Origin: Streptomyces cirratus
Lineage (GTDB): Bacteria; Actinomycetota; Actinomycetes; Streptomycetales; Streptomycetaceae
Direction: 5' to 3'
Length of the DNA: 64,000 bases
Assembly: GCF_014650775.1 (NCBI RefSeq)
Contig: NZ_BMVP01000011.1
Location: 156,333 to 220,332 of the forward strand
Below are positions 32,505-40,389 of the stretch, piece by piece. Position numbers and translations under genes: made by a program. Below the pieces are notes generated by a model. The model was not told the origin of the DNA, searched no databases, and worked only from the letters and a program-made list of their open reading frames with translations. The first letter of the stretch is position 1, and each line of letters opens with the position of its first letter.

Positions 32505-34007
32505 ATGACTCCCGCTGAGGACCACGCCCCCAACGCCGTTGTCGACGTCGCCGTCGTAGGCGCCGGACCCACCGGACTCCTGCTCGCCGGCGACCTCGCC
32601 GCCGCCGGACTCTCCGTCACCCTCATCGAGCGACGCCCGCGGACCGCCGCCAATCTGACCCGGGCCTTCGCCGTCCACGCCCGCACCCTCGAACTCCTCG
32701 ACGCGCGCGGCATCGCCGACCAGCTCGTCTCCACCGGCCGACCGATCGACCGCCTGCGCCCCTTCGGTGGCATGACCCTCTCCCTCCAACGACTGCGCTC
32801 CCGCTACCCCTTCGTACTGATCACTCCCCAATATGAGACAGAGAAACTGCTGGAGCGCCGAGCCCTGTCCACAGGGGCGGTCATCCGATATGACTGCGAA
32901 GTCACCGGCCTCCACCAGGACCACGACAGCGTCACGCTGGACCTCACCACCCCCACCGGCCCCGTGCGCCACACCGCCCGCCACGTCGTCGGCACCGACG
33001 GCGTCCGCTCCACCGTCCGCCAGGCCCTGGGCCTCCCCTTCCCCGGCAAGGCCGTCGTCCGCTCCATGGTCCTGGCCGACCTACGACTGACCGATCCCCC
33101 CGAGGACTTCCTCGCCGTCAACGGCAGCGCCGACGCCTTCGCTCTCGTCGTCCCCTTCGGCGACGGCTGGTACCGCGCCATCGCCTGGCACCGCGACGGC
33201 CGCGCCGCCGACACCGACCCCGTCGGCCTCGAAGAGCTGCGCACCATCACCCGCGCCGCCCTCGGCACCGACCACGGAATGCACGACCCCCGCTGGATGT
33301 CCCGCTTCCACAGCGACGAACGCCAGGTCCCCCACTACCGCCGCGGCCGCGTCTTCCTCGCCGGGGACGCCGCCCACGTCCACTCCCCCGCCGGCGGACT
33401 CGGCATGAACACCGGCCTCCAGGACGCCGCCAACCTCTCCTGGAAGCTCGCCGCCGTCCTCCACGGCCACAGCCCCGACCCCGAGGCCCTCCTCGACAGC
33501 TACCACCGCGAACGCCACCCCGTCGGCCGCCTCGTGCTGCGCGCGAGCGGCGCCCTCGTCCGCACCGCCATGGTCAGCGACCCCGCCCGCCGTGCCGCCC
33601 GCGCCCTCGGCGCCGCGCTCCTCGCCCGGTCCGGCCCCCTCCAGGAGCGCGCCCTCGCCCTCGTCTCCGGCATCGGGATCGCCTACCCGCCCCCGCCGGG
33701 CACGCACCGCCCGACCACCGCGGGCCGCCGCGCCCCCGACCTGCCGCTCTCCGGCGGCCTGCGCCTCTACGAGGCCCTGCGCACGGGCAGCTTCGTCCTC
33801 ATCACCCCTCCTGGCCGGCCCACCCCGCCCGGGAGCCCGCTCTCCCACCACCACTGGCCCACCGGACGGCCGCGCACGGCGTCCGTCCTCGTACGCCCCG
33901 ACGGTTACCTCGCCTGGAGCTCCGAGCGGGCGGACGACGCCGCCACCGCGTCCGCCGTCGCGTCCTGGCTCCTGCCGCGGCCCGCGCCGCACAAGGAACA
34001 GCACTGA
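32505..34007 (+). CDS. FAD-dependent aromatic-type monooxygenase
   Basis: 500 residues. The FAD ADP-binding motif VVGAGPTGLLLAGDLAA is at about 17-33, the DG region in VVGTDGVRSTVRQ, and the second FAD motif in RVFLAGDAAHVHSPAGG. This is the phenol-hydroxylase/TetX-like class. Such enzymes hydroxylate aromatic or polyketide substrates with NAD(P)H and O2. No biosynthetic cluster surrounds it, so it may act in catabolism or detoxification. It begins 21 bases after the Mut7-C stop. Confidence 0.92.
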   Translation: MTPAEDHAPNAVVDVAVVGAGPTGLLLAGDLAAAGLSVTLIERRPRTAANLTRAFAVHARTLELLDARGIADQLVSTGRPIDRLRPFGGMTLSLQRLRSRYPFVLITPQYETEKLLERRALSTGAVIRYDCEVTGLHQDHDSVTLDLTTPTGPVRHTARHVVGTDGVRSTVRQALGLPFPGKAVVRSMVLADLRLTDPPEDFLAVNGSADAFALVVPFGDGWYRAIAWHRDGRAADTDPVGLEELRTITRAALGTDHGMHDPRWMSRFHSDERQVPHYRRGRVFLAGDAAHVHSPAGGLGMNTGLQDAANLSWKLAAVLHGHSPDPEALLDSYHRERHPVGRLVLRASGALVRTAMVSDPARRAARALGAALLARSGPLQERALALVSGIGIAYPPPPGTHRPTTAGRRAPDLPLSGGLRLYEALRTGSFVLITPPGRPTPPGSPLSHHHWPTGRPRTASVLVRPDGYLAWSSERADDAATASAVASWLLPRPAPHKEQH

Positions 34008-34013
34008 CGAGCC

Positions 34014-34493
34014 TCAGAACGCGTACGGGTCCCCCGTGTCCAGGGCCAGCACCGCGTGCTCGTTGTTGCCGCTGTTGCGGTCGGTGGCGTCGCCGTTCCA
34101 CCACGTGTCGACGCGTACCACCACCTCCGGAACCCGCTCCCGCAACCCGAGCAGCAGCCCGATGTGCCGGCCCTGCCCGTGCGCCGGCAGCGGGCCGGTC
34201 TCGCACACCACCTCCCGCCGCCCCACCCGCGCGCATCCCTCGGCCAGCTCCTGCGCGTCCCCGAGGTCCGCCGACAGCCGTACCCGCAGCGTGGCGTCGG
34301 CCAGCGCGTTCGGCCCCTCGTTCTGCGGGACCAGCCACAGCCGCAGCTGTCCCCGGTCCAGCGAGACCCGGCCGTGGTACGAGACGTCCGCCTCCGGCTC
34401 GGGCGCCCGGGCCCCGGCGCTGCCCGCACCCCCGGCACCGCCCAGCACCAGCAAGCCCGCCACCACCACACTCCGTACGGCACCACGGCGCAC
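34014..34493 (-). CDS. Secreted protein of unknown function
   Basis: 159 residues from GTG 34493, eight bases after GGAGG; GTG 34508 is less likely. A signal peptide is clear (RRGAVRSVVVAGLLVLGG...GARA). The mature part is a beta-rich domain with LRLWLVPQNEGPNALADATLRV and a Cys pair (GCARVGRREVVC), reminiscent of DUF11-like extracellular domains. No function known. It faces the FAD monooxygenase tail to tail. Confidence 0.78.
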   Translation of the reverse strand: MRRGAVRSVVVAGLLVLGGAGGAGSAGARAPEPEADVSYHGRVSLDRGQLRLWLVPQNEGPNALADATLRVRLSADLGDAQELAEGCARVGRREVVCETGPLPAHGQGRHIGLLLGLRERVPEVVVRVDTWWNGDATDRNSGNNEHAVLALDTGDPYAF

Positions 34494-34674
34494 CGCCACC
34501 ACCTCCACGCGCGGACGCTAGACGGCCCCCGCCCCCGCCGGTCGGACCATCACACGAACGAGGGCGCGCCGCGGCCTCCTAGGACGGCCGACCGGCGGCA
34601 CCGTGGCATCCGCCTATGCTGGCCGGGAATCGCCCGTACGAACGAACGCCGAACGACGAACGAGGAGCACGCCC

Positions 34675-35436
34675 ATGAGCCCCGCCACCCGGACCGCCGT
34701 AGTCACCGGCGCGAGCAGCGGCATCGGCGCGGCCACCGCCCGGCAGCTCGCGGCGGCCGGCTACCACGTCGTCCTCACCGCACGCCGCAAGGACCGCATC
34801 GAGGCCCTCGCCGCCGAGATCACCGGCGCCGGCCACGAGGCCACCGCCCATGCCCTCGACGTCACCGACCGCGCCGCCGTGGACGCCTTCGCGGCCTCCC
34901 TCAAGCGCTGCGACGTGCTGGTCAACAACGCCGGCGGTGCGATCGGCGCCGAGCCCGTGGCCACCGGCGACCCCGCCGACTGGCGCACGATGTACGAGGT
35001 CAACGTCATCGGCACGCTGAACGTCACCCAGGCCCTCCTCCCGGCCCTGGTCGCCTCCGGCGACGGCACGGTGGTCGTGGTGTCCTCCACCGCCGGGCAC
35101 GCCGCGTACGAGGGCGGCGCGGGCTACGTCGCCGCGAAGAACGGCGCCCGCGTGCTCGCCGAGACGCTCCGCCTGGAGATCGTCGGGCAGCCCGTCCGCG
35201 TCATCGAGATCGCGCCGGGCATGGTCAAGACGGAGGAGTTCGCGAAGACCCGCTTCCGGGGTGACGCGGAGAAGGCCGAGAAGGTCTACGCGGGCGTCGC
35301 GCAGCCCCTGTCCGCCGACGACGTGGCCGACACCATCACCTGGGCGGTGACCCGCCCCAGCCACGTCAACATCGACCTCCTGGTGGTCCGCCCCCGCGCC
35401 CAGGCCTCGAACACGAAGGTCCACCGGGAGCTCTGA
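34675..35436 (+). CDS. Short-chain dehydrogenase/reductase, NADP-dependent type
   Basis: 253 residues from ATG 34675 after GAGGAG. The nucleotide motif VTGASSGIGAAT, the NNAG motif, the catalytic Ser in VVSSTAGH and YxxxK in GYVAAKNG are all present. The tail resembles the YdfG-type serine/3-hydroxy-acid dehydrogenase group. Arginines after the first strand (TARRKDRIE) favour NADP(H). The substrate is unknown. Confidence 0.94.
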   Translation: MSPATRTAVVTGASSGIGAATARQLAAAGYHVVLTARRKDRIEALAAEITGAGHEATAHALDVTDRAAVDAFAASLKRCDVLVNNAGGAIGAEPVATGDPADWRTMYEVNVIGTLNVTQALLPALVASGDGTVVVVSSTAGHAAYEGGAGYVAAKNGARVLAETLRLEIVGQPVRVIEIAPGMVKTEEFAKTRFRGDAEKAEKVYAGVAQPLSADDVADTITWAVTRPSHVNIDLLVVRPRAQASNTKVHREL

Positions 35437-35438
35437 AC

Positions 35439-35456
35439 CCGCCCCGGCCGGGGCGG
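35439..35456. terminator. Palindrome between SDR and rtcB
   Basis: CCGCCCCGG/CCGGGGCGG, an 18-bp perfect palindrome, lies just after the SDR stop and between convergent genes. It could form a hairpin with a minimal loop. Confidence 0.45.
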
Positions 35457-35536
35457 CCACGAGCAGCGCGTGGTCGCCCCCGCCGCGGACGACGTCACCG
35501 AGCCCCCCAACGCCCTTGTGCTGCGCGGCGCCCGGG

Positions 35537-36736
35537 TCAGCCCTTGATGCAGATGACCTGCCTGAGCTTGGCCACCACCTCGACCAGGTCGGTCTGCTGG
35601 TCGATGACCTGCTCGATCGACTTGTACGCGCCCGGGATCTCGTCCACCACGCCGGAGTCCTTGCGGCACTCCACACCCTTGGTCTGCTCCGCCAGGTCCC
35701 GGACCGAGAAACGCTTCTTCGCCGCCGTCCGGCTCATCTTCCGGCCGGCGCCGTGCGAAGCAGAGTTGAAGGACTTCTCGTTGCCGAGTCCCTTCACGAT
35801 GTACGAACCCGTCCCCATCGAGCCGGGGATGATGCCGTAGTCCCCGCTGCCCGCCCGGATCGCGCCCTTGCGCGTGACCAGCAGCTCCATCCCGTCGTAC
35901 CGCTCCTGCGCCACGTAGTTGTGGTGGCAGCTGATCTCCCGCTCGAAGGAGACCTTGGCCTTGCGGAACTCCTTGCGGATGACCTCCTTGAACAGGCTCA
36001 TCATCGCGGCGCGGTTGAACTTCGCGTACTCCTGCGCCCAGAAGAGGTCGTTGCGGTAGGCGTCCATCTCCGGGGTCGCCGCCAGGAACACCGCAAGGTC
36101 CCGGTCGACCAGTCCCTGGTTGTGGGAGAGCCCGCGAGCCACCTCGATGTGGAAGTTCGCCAGCTCGTTGCCGATGTTGCGGGAACCCGAGTGCAGCATG
36201 AGCCAGACGGAACCGGACTGATCGAGACAGAACTCGACAAAGTGATTCCCCCCGCCGAGCGTTCCGACCTGCTTCGCCGCCCGTTCCCGGCGGCTCTTGA
36301 CCGGATCGGCGAGGTAGTCGAACCGCTGCCACAGGTCGTCGTAGGCCGCCTCCTTCGCCCCGAAGCCGTACAGCCGCCCCGGGTCCACGGGCTCCTTGTG
36401 CAGGCCCACACCCACCGGGATCGCGCGCTCGATCTTCGACCGCAGCGCCGACAGGTCGCCCGGGAGGTCGTTCGCCGTGAGGGAGGTCTTCACCGCCGAC
36501 ATGCCGCAGCCGATGTCGACGCCGACCGCCGCCGGGCAGACCGCGTCCTTCATCGCGATCACCGAACCGACCGTGGCGCCCTTGCCGTAGTGCACGTCCG
36601 GCATGACGGCCAGGCCCTTGATCCACGGAAGGGTCGCGACGTTGCGCAGCTGCTGCATCGCCTGGTCCTCGACCGACGCCGGATCGGTCCACATCCGGAT
36701 CGGGACCTTCGCCCCGGGCACCTCTACATACGACAT
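35537..36736 (-). CDS. rtcB: RtcB-family RNA ligase
   Basis: 399 residues. The Mn-site residues are in DVHYGKG (about 47-53), DIGCGM (74-79), GGGNHF (161-166) and HSGSRNIG; the guanylated histidine is in HGAGR (328-332). It is shorter than E. coli RtcB, as usual for this bacterial subgroup. The enzyme joins RNA 2',3'-cyclic phosphate or 3'-phosphate ends to 5'-OH ends using GTP, in tRNA splicing or RNA repair. No RtcA or RtcR gene is next to it, so the local trigger is unclear. Confidence 0.95.
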   Translation of the reverse strand: MSYVEVPGAKVPIRMWTDPASVEDQAMQQLRNVATLPWIKGLAVMPDVHYGKGATVGSVIAMKDAVCPAAVGVDIGCGMSAVKTSLTANDLPGDLSALRSKIERAIPVGVGLHKEPVDPGRLYGFGAKEAAYDDLWQRFDYLADPVKSRRERAAKQVGTLGGGNHFVEFCLDQSGSVWLMLHSGSRNIGNELANFHIEVARGLSHNQGLVDRDLAVFLAATPEMDAYRNDLFWAQEYAKFNRAAMMSLFKEVIRKEFRKAKVSFEREISCHHNYVAQERYDGMELLVTRKGAIRAGSGDYGIIPGSMGTGSYIVKGLGNEKSFNSASHGAGRKMSRTAAKKRFSVRDLAEQTKGVECRKDSGVVDEIPGAYKSIEQVIDQQTDLVEVVAKLRQVICIKG

Positions 36737-36929
36737 AACGCCCTCAAAACCCCGTTAATCACAGGAAAGTCGGAATACGCAAAAAGCCTCGCTCATGGCC
36801 CCATAGCGGACAAGGAACCGGCGCCGGCACCAGCGTGTGCGATAGACATTGTGTCCAGCCGTGCCCCAGCCACGGCAAAGCAATTTCCTGACCGCCGGGC
36901 AGCCGGCCGGCCGAAGGGAGCCATGGGAC

Positions 36930-37799
36930 GTGCAGCGCAAGGCGGTACGACGGCGGGCCCTGCCAGGCGTCGCGATGCTCACCGCGCTCGTGGCCGGGGT
37001 CACCGGCCTCACCGGGTGCACCGAGAAGAGCGGCCCCGGGACCACCACCGACGCGAAGGCCGGCGGCAGCACCGCCGTGCCCGCACAGCCGGGGAAGTAC
37101 CGCAACCTCCCCGCCCCGTGCAAGGCCGCCGACGTCAAGCGGCTGCGGGGCATGCTCCCCGCCGACGAGAGCCTCACCGACGAACAGCGCGAGCTGCTCT
37201 ACGCCGGGACGGCGGACGCCTCGTACGACGCCGACCGGCGCGTCGGCTGCCGCTGGACCGCGCAGACGCCCTCGGAGACCCGGCTGCTGTCCATCGGCTT
37301 CGAGCGCGTGGTCTCCTACGACCGGGCCGCCGCGAGCGACGACGACAAGGCGCGGCAGGTGTACGTACGCCGCCTCACCGACGCGCACCTTCCCTTCCCC
37401 GGGATTTCGGCGTCACCCTCGTCACCCTCGTCACCGTCTGCGCCCCCCGCTCCCGCCGCGCCCTCTTCACCGCCCGCCGCTCCCGGTGCGACGCCGAACC
37501 CGGCCGCCCCCGGCGGCAGCCCGAGCGGGAGCCCGTCGCCCACCGCCGCGCCGGAACTCGGCTCCCGCGTACTGGCGGGGCTGGGCAACGAGGCGTACAT
37601 CGAGGACAAGCTGAGCCCGGCCGGCACCACCGCCCCGCAGTCGCGCACCGTGCGCACTGTGTTCCGCACCTCGAACGTCATCGTCACCATCGAGTACAGC
37701 GTCCAGCCCTCCCAGCCCGGCATCGTGCCTTCCAGCGCGGAAACCCAGGACAAGGTAAGGCAGTTGGCGCAGGCGCTCGTCGAGCGGTTCAACGAGTGA
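36930..37799 (+). CDS. DUF3558-type lipoprotein (first of pair)
   Basis: 289 residues from GTG 36930, nine bases after GGGAG. A signal peptide ends in a lipobox at LTGC. The DUF3558 region begins with LPAPCKAADVKRL and has a second cysteine in RRVGCRW. A Ser/Pro/Ala-rich linker (about 155-210) splits it from a conserved end, RTVFRTSNVIVTIEY. DUF3558 lipoproteins are abundant in actinobacteria with unknown roles. The preceding rtcB gap is AT-rich and likely holds both promoters. Confidence 0.85.
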   Translation: MQRKAVRRRALPGVAMLTALVAGVTGLTGCTEKSGPGTTTDAKAGGSTAVPAQPGKYRNLPAPCKAADVKRLRGMLPADESLTDEQRELLYAGTADASYDADRRVGCRWTAQTPSETRLLSIGFERVVSYDRAAASDDDKARQVYVRRLTDAHLPFPGISASPSSPSSPSAPPAPAAPSSPPAAPGATPNPAAPGGSPSGSPSPTAAPELGSRVLAGLGNEAYIEDKLSPAGTTAPQSRTVRTVFRTSNVIVTIEYSVQPSQPGIVPSSAETQDKVRQLAQALVERFNE

Positions 37800-37923
37800 G
37801 CGCACGCGCCCCCAGGGGGCGTGCGCGGCCCGCGTGACGGCGCGCACAGCAGCCGGGCGCCGGGTCGGGCTACCGTTGTTCGAGTCCCGCGCCCCGAAAA
37901 CGGCCCCAACGACTGAAGGAACC

Positions 37924-38799
37924 ATGCACCGATCAGCCTCGCGCCTCACCCGCGTTCTCGCCTGCGCAGCCGTCCCGGTGATCCTCACCGTCGCCGGATG
38001 CTCCTCCGATTCGGGCGGCAAGGCCTCGGGCTCGGACGGCAAGAAGTCCGATTCCTCCGCATCCTCCAAGCCGAGCGGGAAGAAGACGCCCAACCTGGAG
38101 AAGGTGGCGTTCACCACGCTGCCGGAGCCCTGCAAGGCGGTGCAGTCGAAGACCGTCGACACGCTCGTGCCCCAGGCGAAGGACAAGAACGGCTCGGCGA
38201 CGAAGTCGAACGACCTTTCCAGCCGCGCCAGCTGCTCCTGGAACGGCCTCGACGAGGACGGCCTCAAGGGTTCGCAGTACCACTGGCTGTCGATCTCCCT
38301 GGTCCGCTACGACTCCCACGCCACACTGGGCAGCGGCAACAAGCGCGCCGAGGACCAGTACAACAAGCAGGTCGAGACGGCGAAGAAGGTCGACGGCGCC
38401 CACGACGTCAAGGTGGAGCAGGCCGGCGGGATCGGCGACCAGGGCACCTCGGTCGTCTACGGCGTGAAGAAGGACGTCGACTTCTTCAACACCACCGTCG
38501 TCGTGCGCGACAAGAACGTCGTGATCACCCTCGACTACAACGGCGCCGCCTACGAGGGCGCCTCCGCCCCCGACCAGGGCAAGCTCCTCCAGGACGCCAT
38601 CGCCGCCGCCAAGGAGACGGCCGCCTCTGTCGAGGCCGCGGGCACCGGCCAGCCGGCCGCCGGCCAGGGCGGACCCCAGTCCCCCGCGCCGTCGCAGTCG
38701 GCGCAGCAGGGTCAGGGGCAGGGCCAGGGGCAGGGCCAGGGCCAGGGTCAGGGCCAGGAGTCCAAGTCCCCGGAGCCCTCGAAGTCCGCAGGACAGTAG
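37924..38799 (+). CDS. DUF3558-type lipoprotein (second of pair)
   Basis: 291 residues from ATG 37924. Signal peptide with lipobox VAGC, a Ser/Lys-rich spacer, then the DUF3558 domain: LPEPCKAVQSKTVDTLVPQ and SRASCSW hold the paired cysteines. Shared end FNTTVVVRDKNVVITLDY matches its upstream neighbour, so the two are paralogues. The C-terminus is an unusual GQ repeat tail. It probably sits on the outer face of the membrane. Confidence 0.87.
   Translation: MHRSASRLTRVLACAAVPVILTVAGCSSDSGGKASGSDGKKSDSSASSKPSGKKTPNLEKVAFTTLPEPCKAVQSKTVDTLVPQAKDKNGSATKSNDLSSRASCSWNGLDEDGLKGSQYHWLSISLVRYDSHATLGSGNKRAEDQYNKQVETAKKVDGAHDVKVEQAGGIGDQGTSVVYGVKKDVDFFNTTVVVRDKNVVITLDYNGAAYEGASAPDQGKLLQDAIAAAKETAASVEAAGTGQPAAGQGGPQSPAPSQSAQQGQGQGQGQGQGQGQGQESKSPEPSKSAGQ
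38703..38760 (+). repeat. Gly-Gln hexamer repeat in the DUF3558 lipoprotein tail
   Basis: About nine tandem hexamers of the CAGGGC/CAGGGT type encode repeated GQ dipeptides. It is an in-frame, slippage-prone tract in a surface protein. Confidence 0.85.
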
Positions 38800-38943
38800 G
38801 AAGCGCCCCGTCGAAGCCGGCCGAATCAGCGGGGGCAGGGGCAGAGGTAGGGCTGACATCCAGTCACCCGTACGCTGTGCCTGCCCGGGCTCGAACAGCT
38901 CCCGGCAGCAGCTCGTAGCACGTCGAAGGACAGGGGATCACGC

Positions 38944-40269
38944 GTGGCCGCGATGCAGTTGACTCGTACGCACCGGATACTCATCGGTGTCGTGGTCGCC
39001 GGAGCCGTGGTCATCGCGGGCATCGGCTTCGCGGGTTCGTACTCCGCGGTCCGCGCGCTGGCCTTGAAGAAAGGCTTCGGCAACTTCTCGCTGGTCTTCC
39101 CCATCGGCATCGACGCCGGCATCTGCGTGCTGCTGGCGCTCGACCTGCTGCTGACCTGGATCCGGATCCCGTTCCCGCTGCTGCGCCAGACGGCGTGGCT
39201 GCTGACCGCCGCGACCATCGCGTTCAACGGCGCGGCCGCGTGGCCGGATCCGCTCGGTGTCGGCATGCACGCGGTGATCCCGATCCTGTTCGTGGTCACC
39301 GTCGAAGCGGCCCGGCACGCGGTCGGCCGGATTGCCGACATCACCGCCGACCGGCACATGGAGGGCGTCCGGATCACCCGCTGGCTCCTCTCCCCCGTCC
39401 CCACCTTCAAGCTGTGGCGCCGGATGAAGCTGTGGGAACTGCGCTCCTACGAGCAGGCCGTCGGCATGGAGCAGGACCGGCTGATCTACCAGGCCCGCCT
39501 CCAGGCCCGCTACGGGCGCGCCTGGCGCCGCAAGGCCCCCGTGGAGGCGCTGATGCCGCTGCGCCTGGCCCGGATCGGGGTGCCCCTCGCACAGACGGCC
39601 CCGACGGGCCTCGCGGCGGCCGGTATCGAGCCGCTGCTGCTGCCCCCGGCCGAGCTCGGGCCCGAGGCGCAGAACCCGGCCCCCGCCCTCGCAGCGGCGC
39701 CCGGACAGCCGACCCCGGGGCCCGCACCCCAGACTCCGGCCGGGCCCCAGACTCCGGCCGGGCCCCAGACCGCCCCCGAGGCGCAGACGGCGCCCGCACC
39801 CCAGTCCGCACCCCAGCCCGCCGTCCCCGGCCCCCTCCCCGCCCAGCTGCCCTTCGCGGTGGAGCCGACCGCCATGCCCGCGGCCCACAACAGCGCCTGG
39901 TTCGCCGCGCCCCTCGCCCCCCAGGCGGCGTACGAGGGCGGCTACAACCCCCAGTACGTCGAAGGCCTGGAGCCGACCCCGGTCATGCCCCCGGCCGGCC
40001 CGGACCAGCAGGAGCAGACCCCGGCCCCGGAGCCGGAGACCGCCCCGGGGCCGGACGTCGACGAGGTGAAGTTCGCGGAGGCCGCCTACGAGGTCTTCCG
40101 CGCCTTCCTCGACGAGCACTCGCAGTTCCCGACCCCGGAGCAGGTGGACATACACCTCTCGGACCGCCACGGGATCGTGCACCCGCGCAGCGCCTCGATG
40201 ATCCGCCGCCTGATGCCGGAGCTCAAGCTCCGCTACCAGCGCGACCTGGAGAACGAGCACATCGCGTAA
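38944..40269 (+). CDS. DUF2637 membrane protein with Pro/Ala/Gln-rich domain
   Basis: 441 residues from GTG 38944. Four membrane helices fill about 12-130 (HRILIGVVVAGAVVIAG, LVFPIGIDAGICVLLALDL, TAWLLTAATIAFNGAA, HAVIPILFVVTVEAARHAV), matching DUF2637, which also appears in plasmid spread (SpdB-like) proteins. A cytoplasmic part follows, then a low-complexity P/A/Q domain at about 240-370. The end (380-441) is a compact charged domain, FRAFLDEHSQFPTPEQVDIHL, like a small HTH. Chromosomal copies have no known function. Confidence 0.85.
   Translation: MAAMQLTRTHRILIGVVVAGAVVIAGIGFAGSYSAVRALALKKGFGNFSLVFPIGIDAGICVLLALDLLLTWIRIPFPLLRQTAWLLTAATIAFNGAAAWPDPLGVGMHAVIPILFVVTVEAARHAVGRIADITADRHMEGVRITRWLLSPVPTFKLWRRMKLWELRSYEQAVGMEQDRLIYQARLQARYGRAWRRKAPVEALMPLRLARIGVPLAQTAPTGLAAAGIEPLLLPPAELGPEAQNPAPALAAAPGQPTPGPAPQTPAGPQTPAGPQTAPEAQTAPAPQSAPQPAVPGPLPAQLPFAVEPTAMPAAHNSAWFAAPLAPQAAYEGGYNPQYVEGLEPTPVMPPAGPDQQEQTPAPEPETAPGPDVDEVKFAEAAYEVFRAFLDEHSQFPTPEQVDIHLSDRHGIVHPRSASMIRRLMPELKLRYQRDLENEHIA
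39727..39770 (+). repeat. 18-bp tandem repeat in the DUF2637 gene
   Basis: Two and a half copies of CCCCAGACTCCGGCCGGG, in frame, encoding PQTPAG repeats of the low-complexity domain. Confidence 0.85.
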
Positions 40270-40290
40270 GCGGCCGCCCCACCACGGCGG

Positions 40291-40332
40291 AAGGGCCCGT
40301 CCCCCCGGTTGATGCCAGGGGTACGGGCCCTT
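40291..40332. terminator. Terminator between DUF2637 and lysS
   Basis: Perfect 10-bp arms AAGGGCCCGT/ACGGGCCCTT around a 22-base loop, placed between convergent genes. Confidence 0.65.
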
Positions 40333-40339
40333 CTCAGGT

Positions 40340-40386
40340 CCTACGGACCGGACCTACGGACCGGCCCTACGGACCGGACCTACGGA
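40340..40386. repeat. 13-bp tandem repeat downstream of lysS
   Basis: Three full copies of CCTACGGACCGG(A/C) and a partial fourth, ending four bases before the lysS stop. Confidence 0.9.
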
Positions 40387-40389
40387 GGC

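Noticed and set aside
32505..34007. Part of an antibiotic biosynthetic cluster
   Set aside because: The FAD monooxygenase has no polyketide, peptide or tailoring genes around it.
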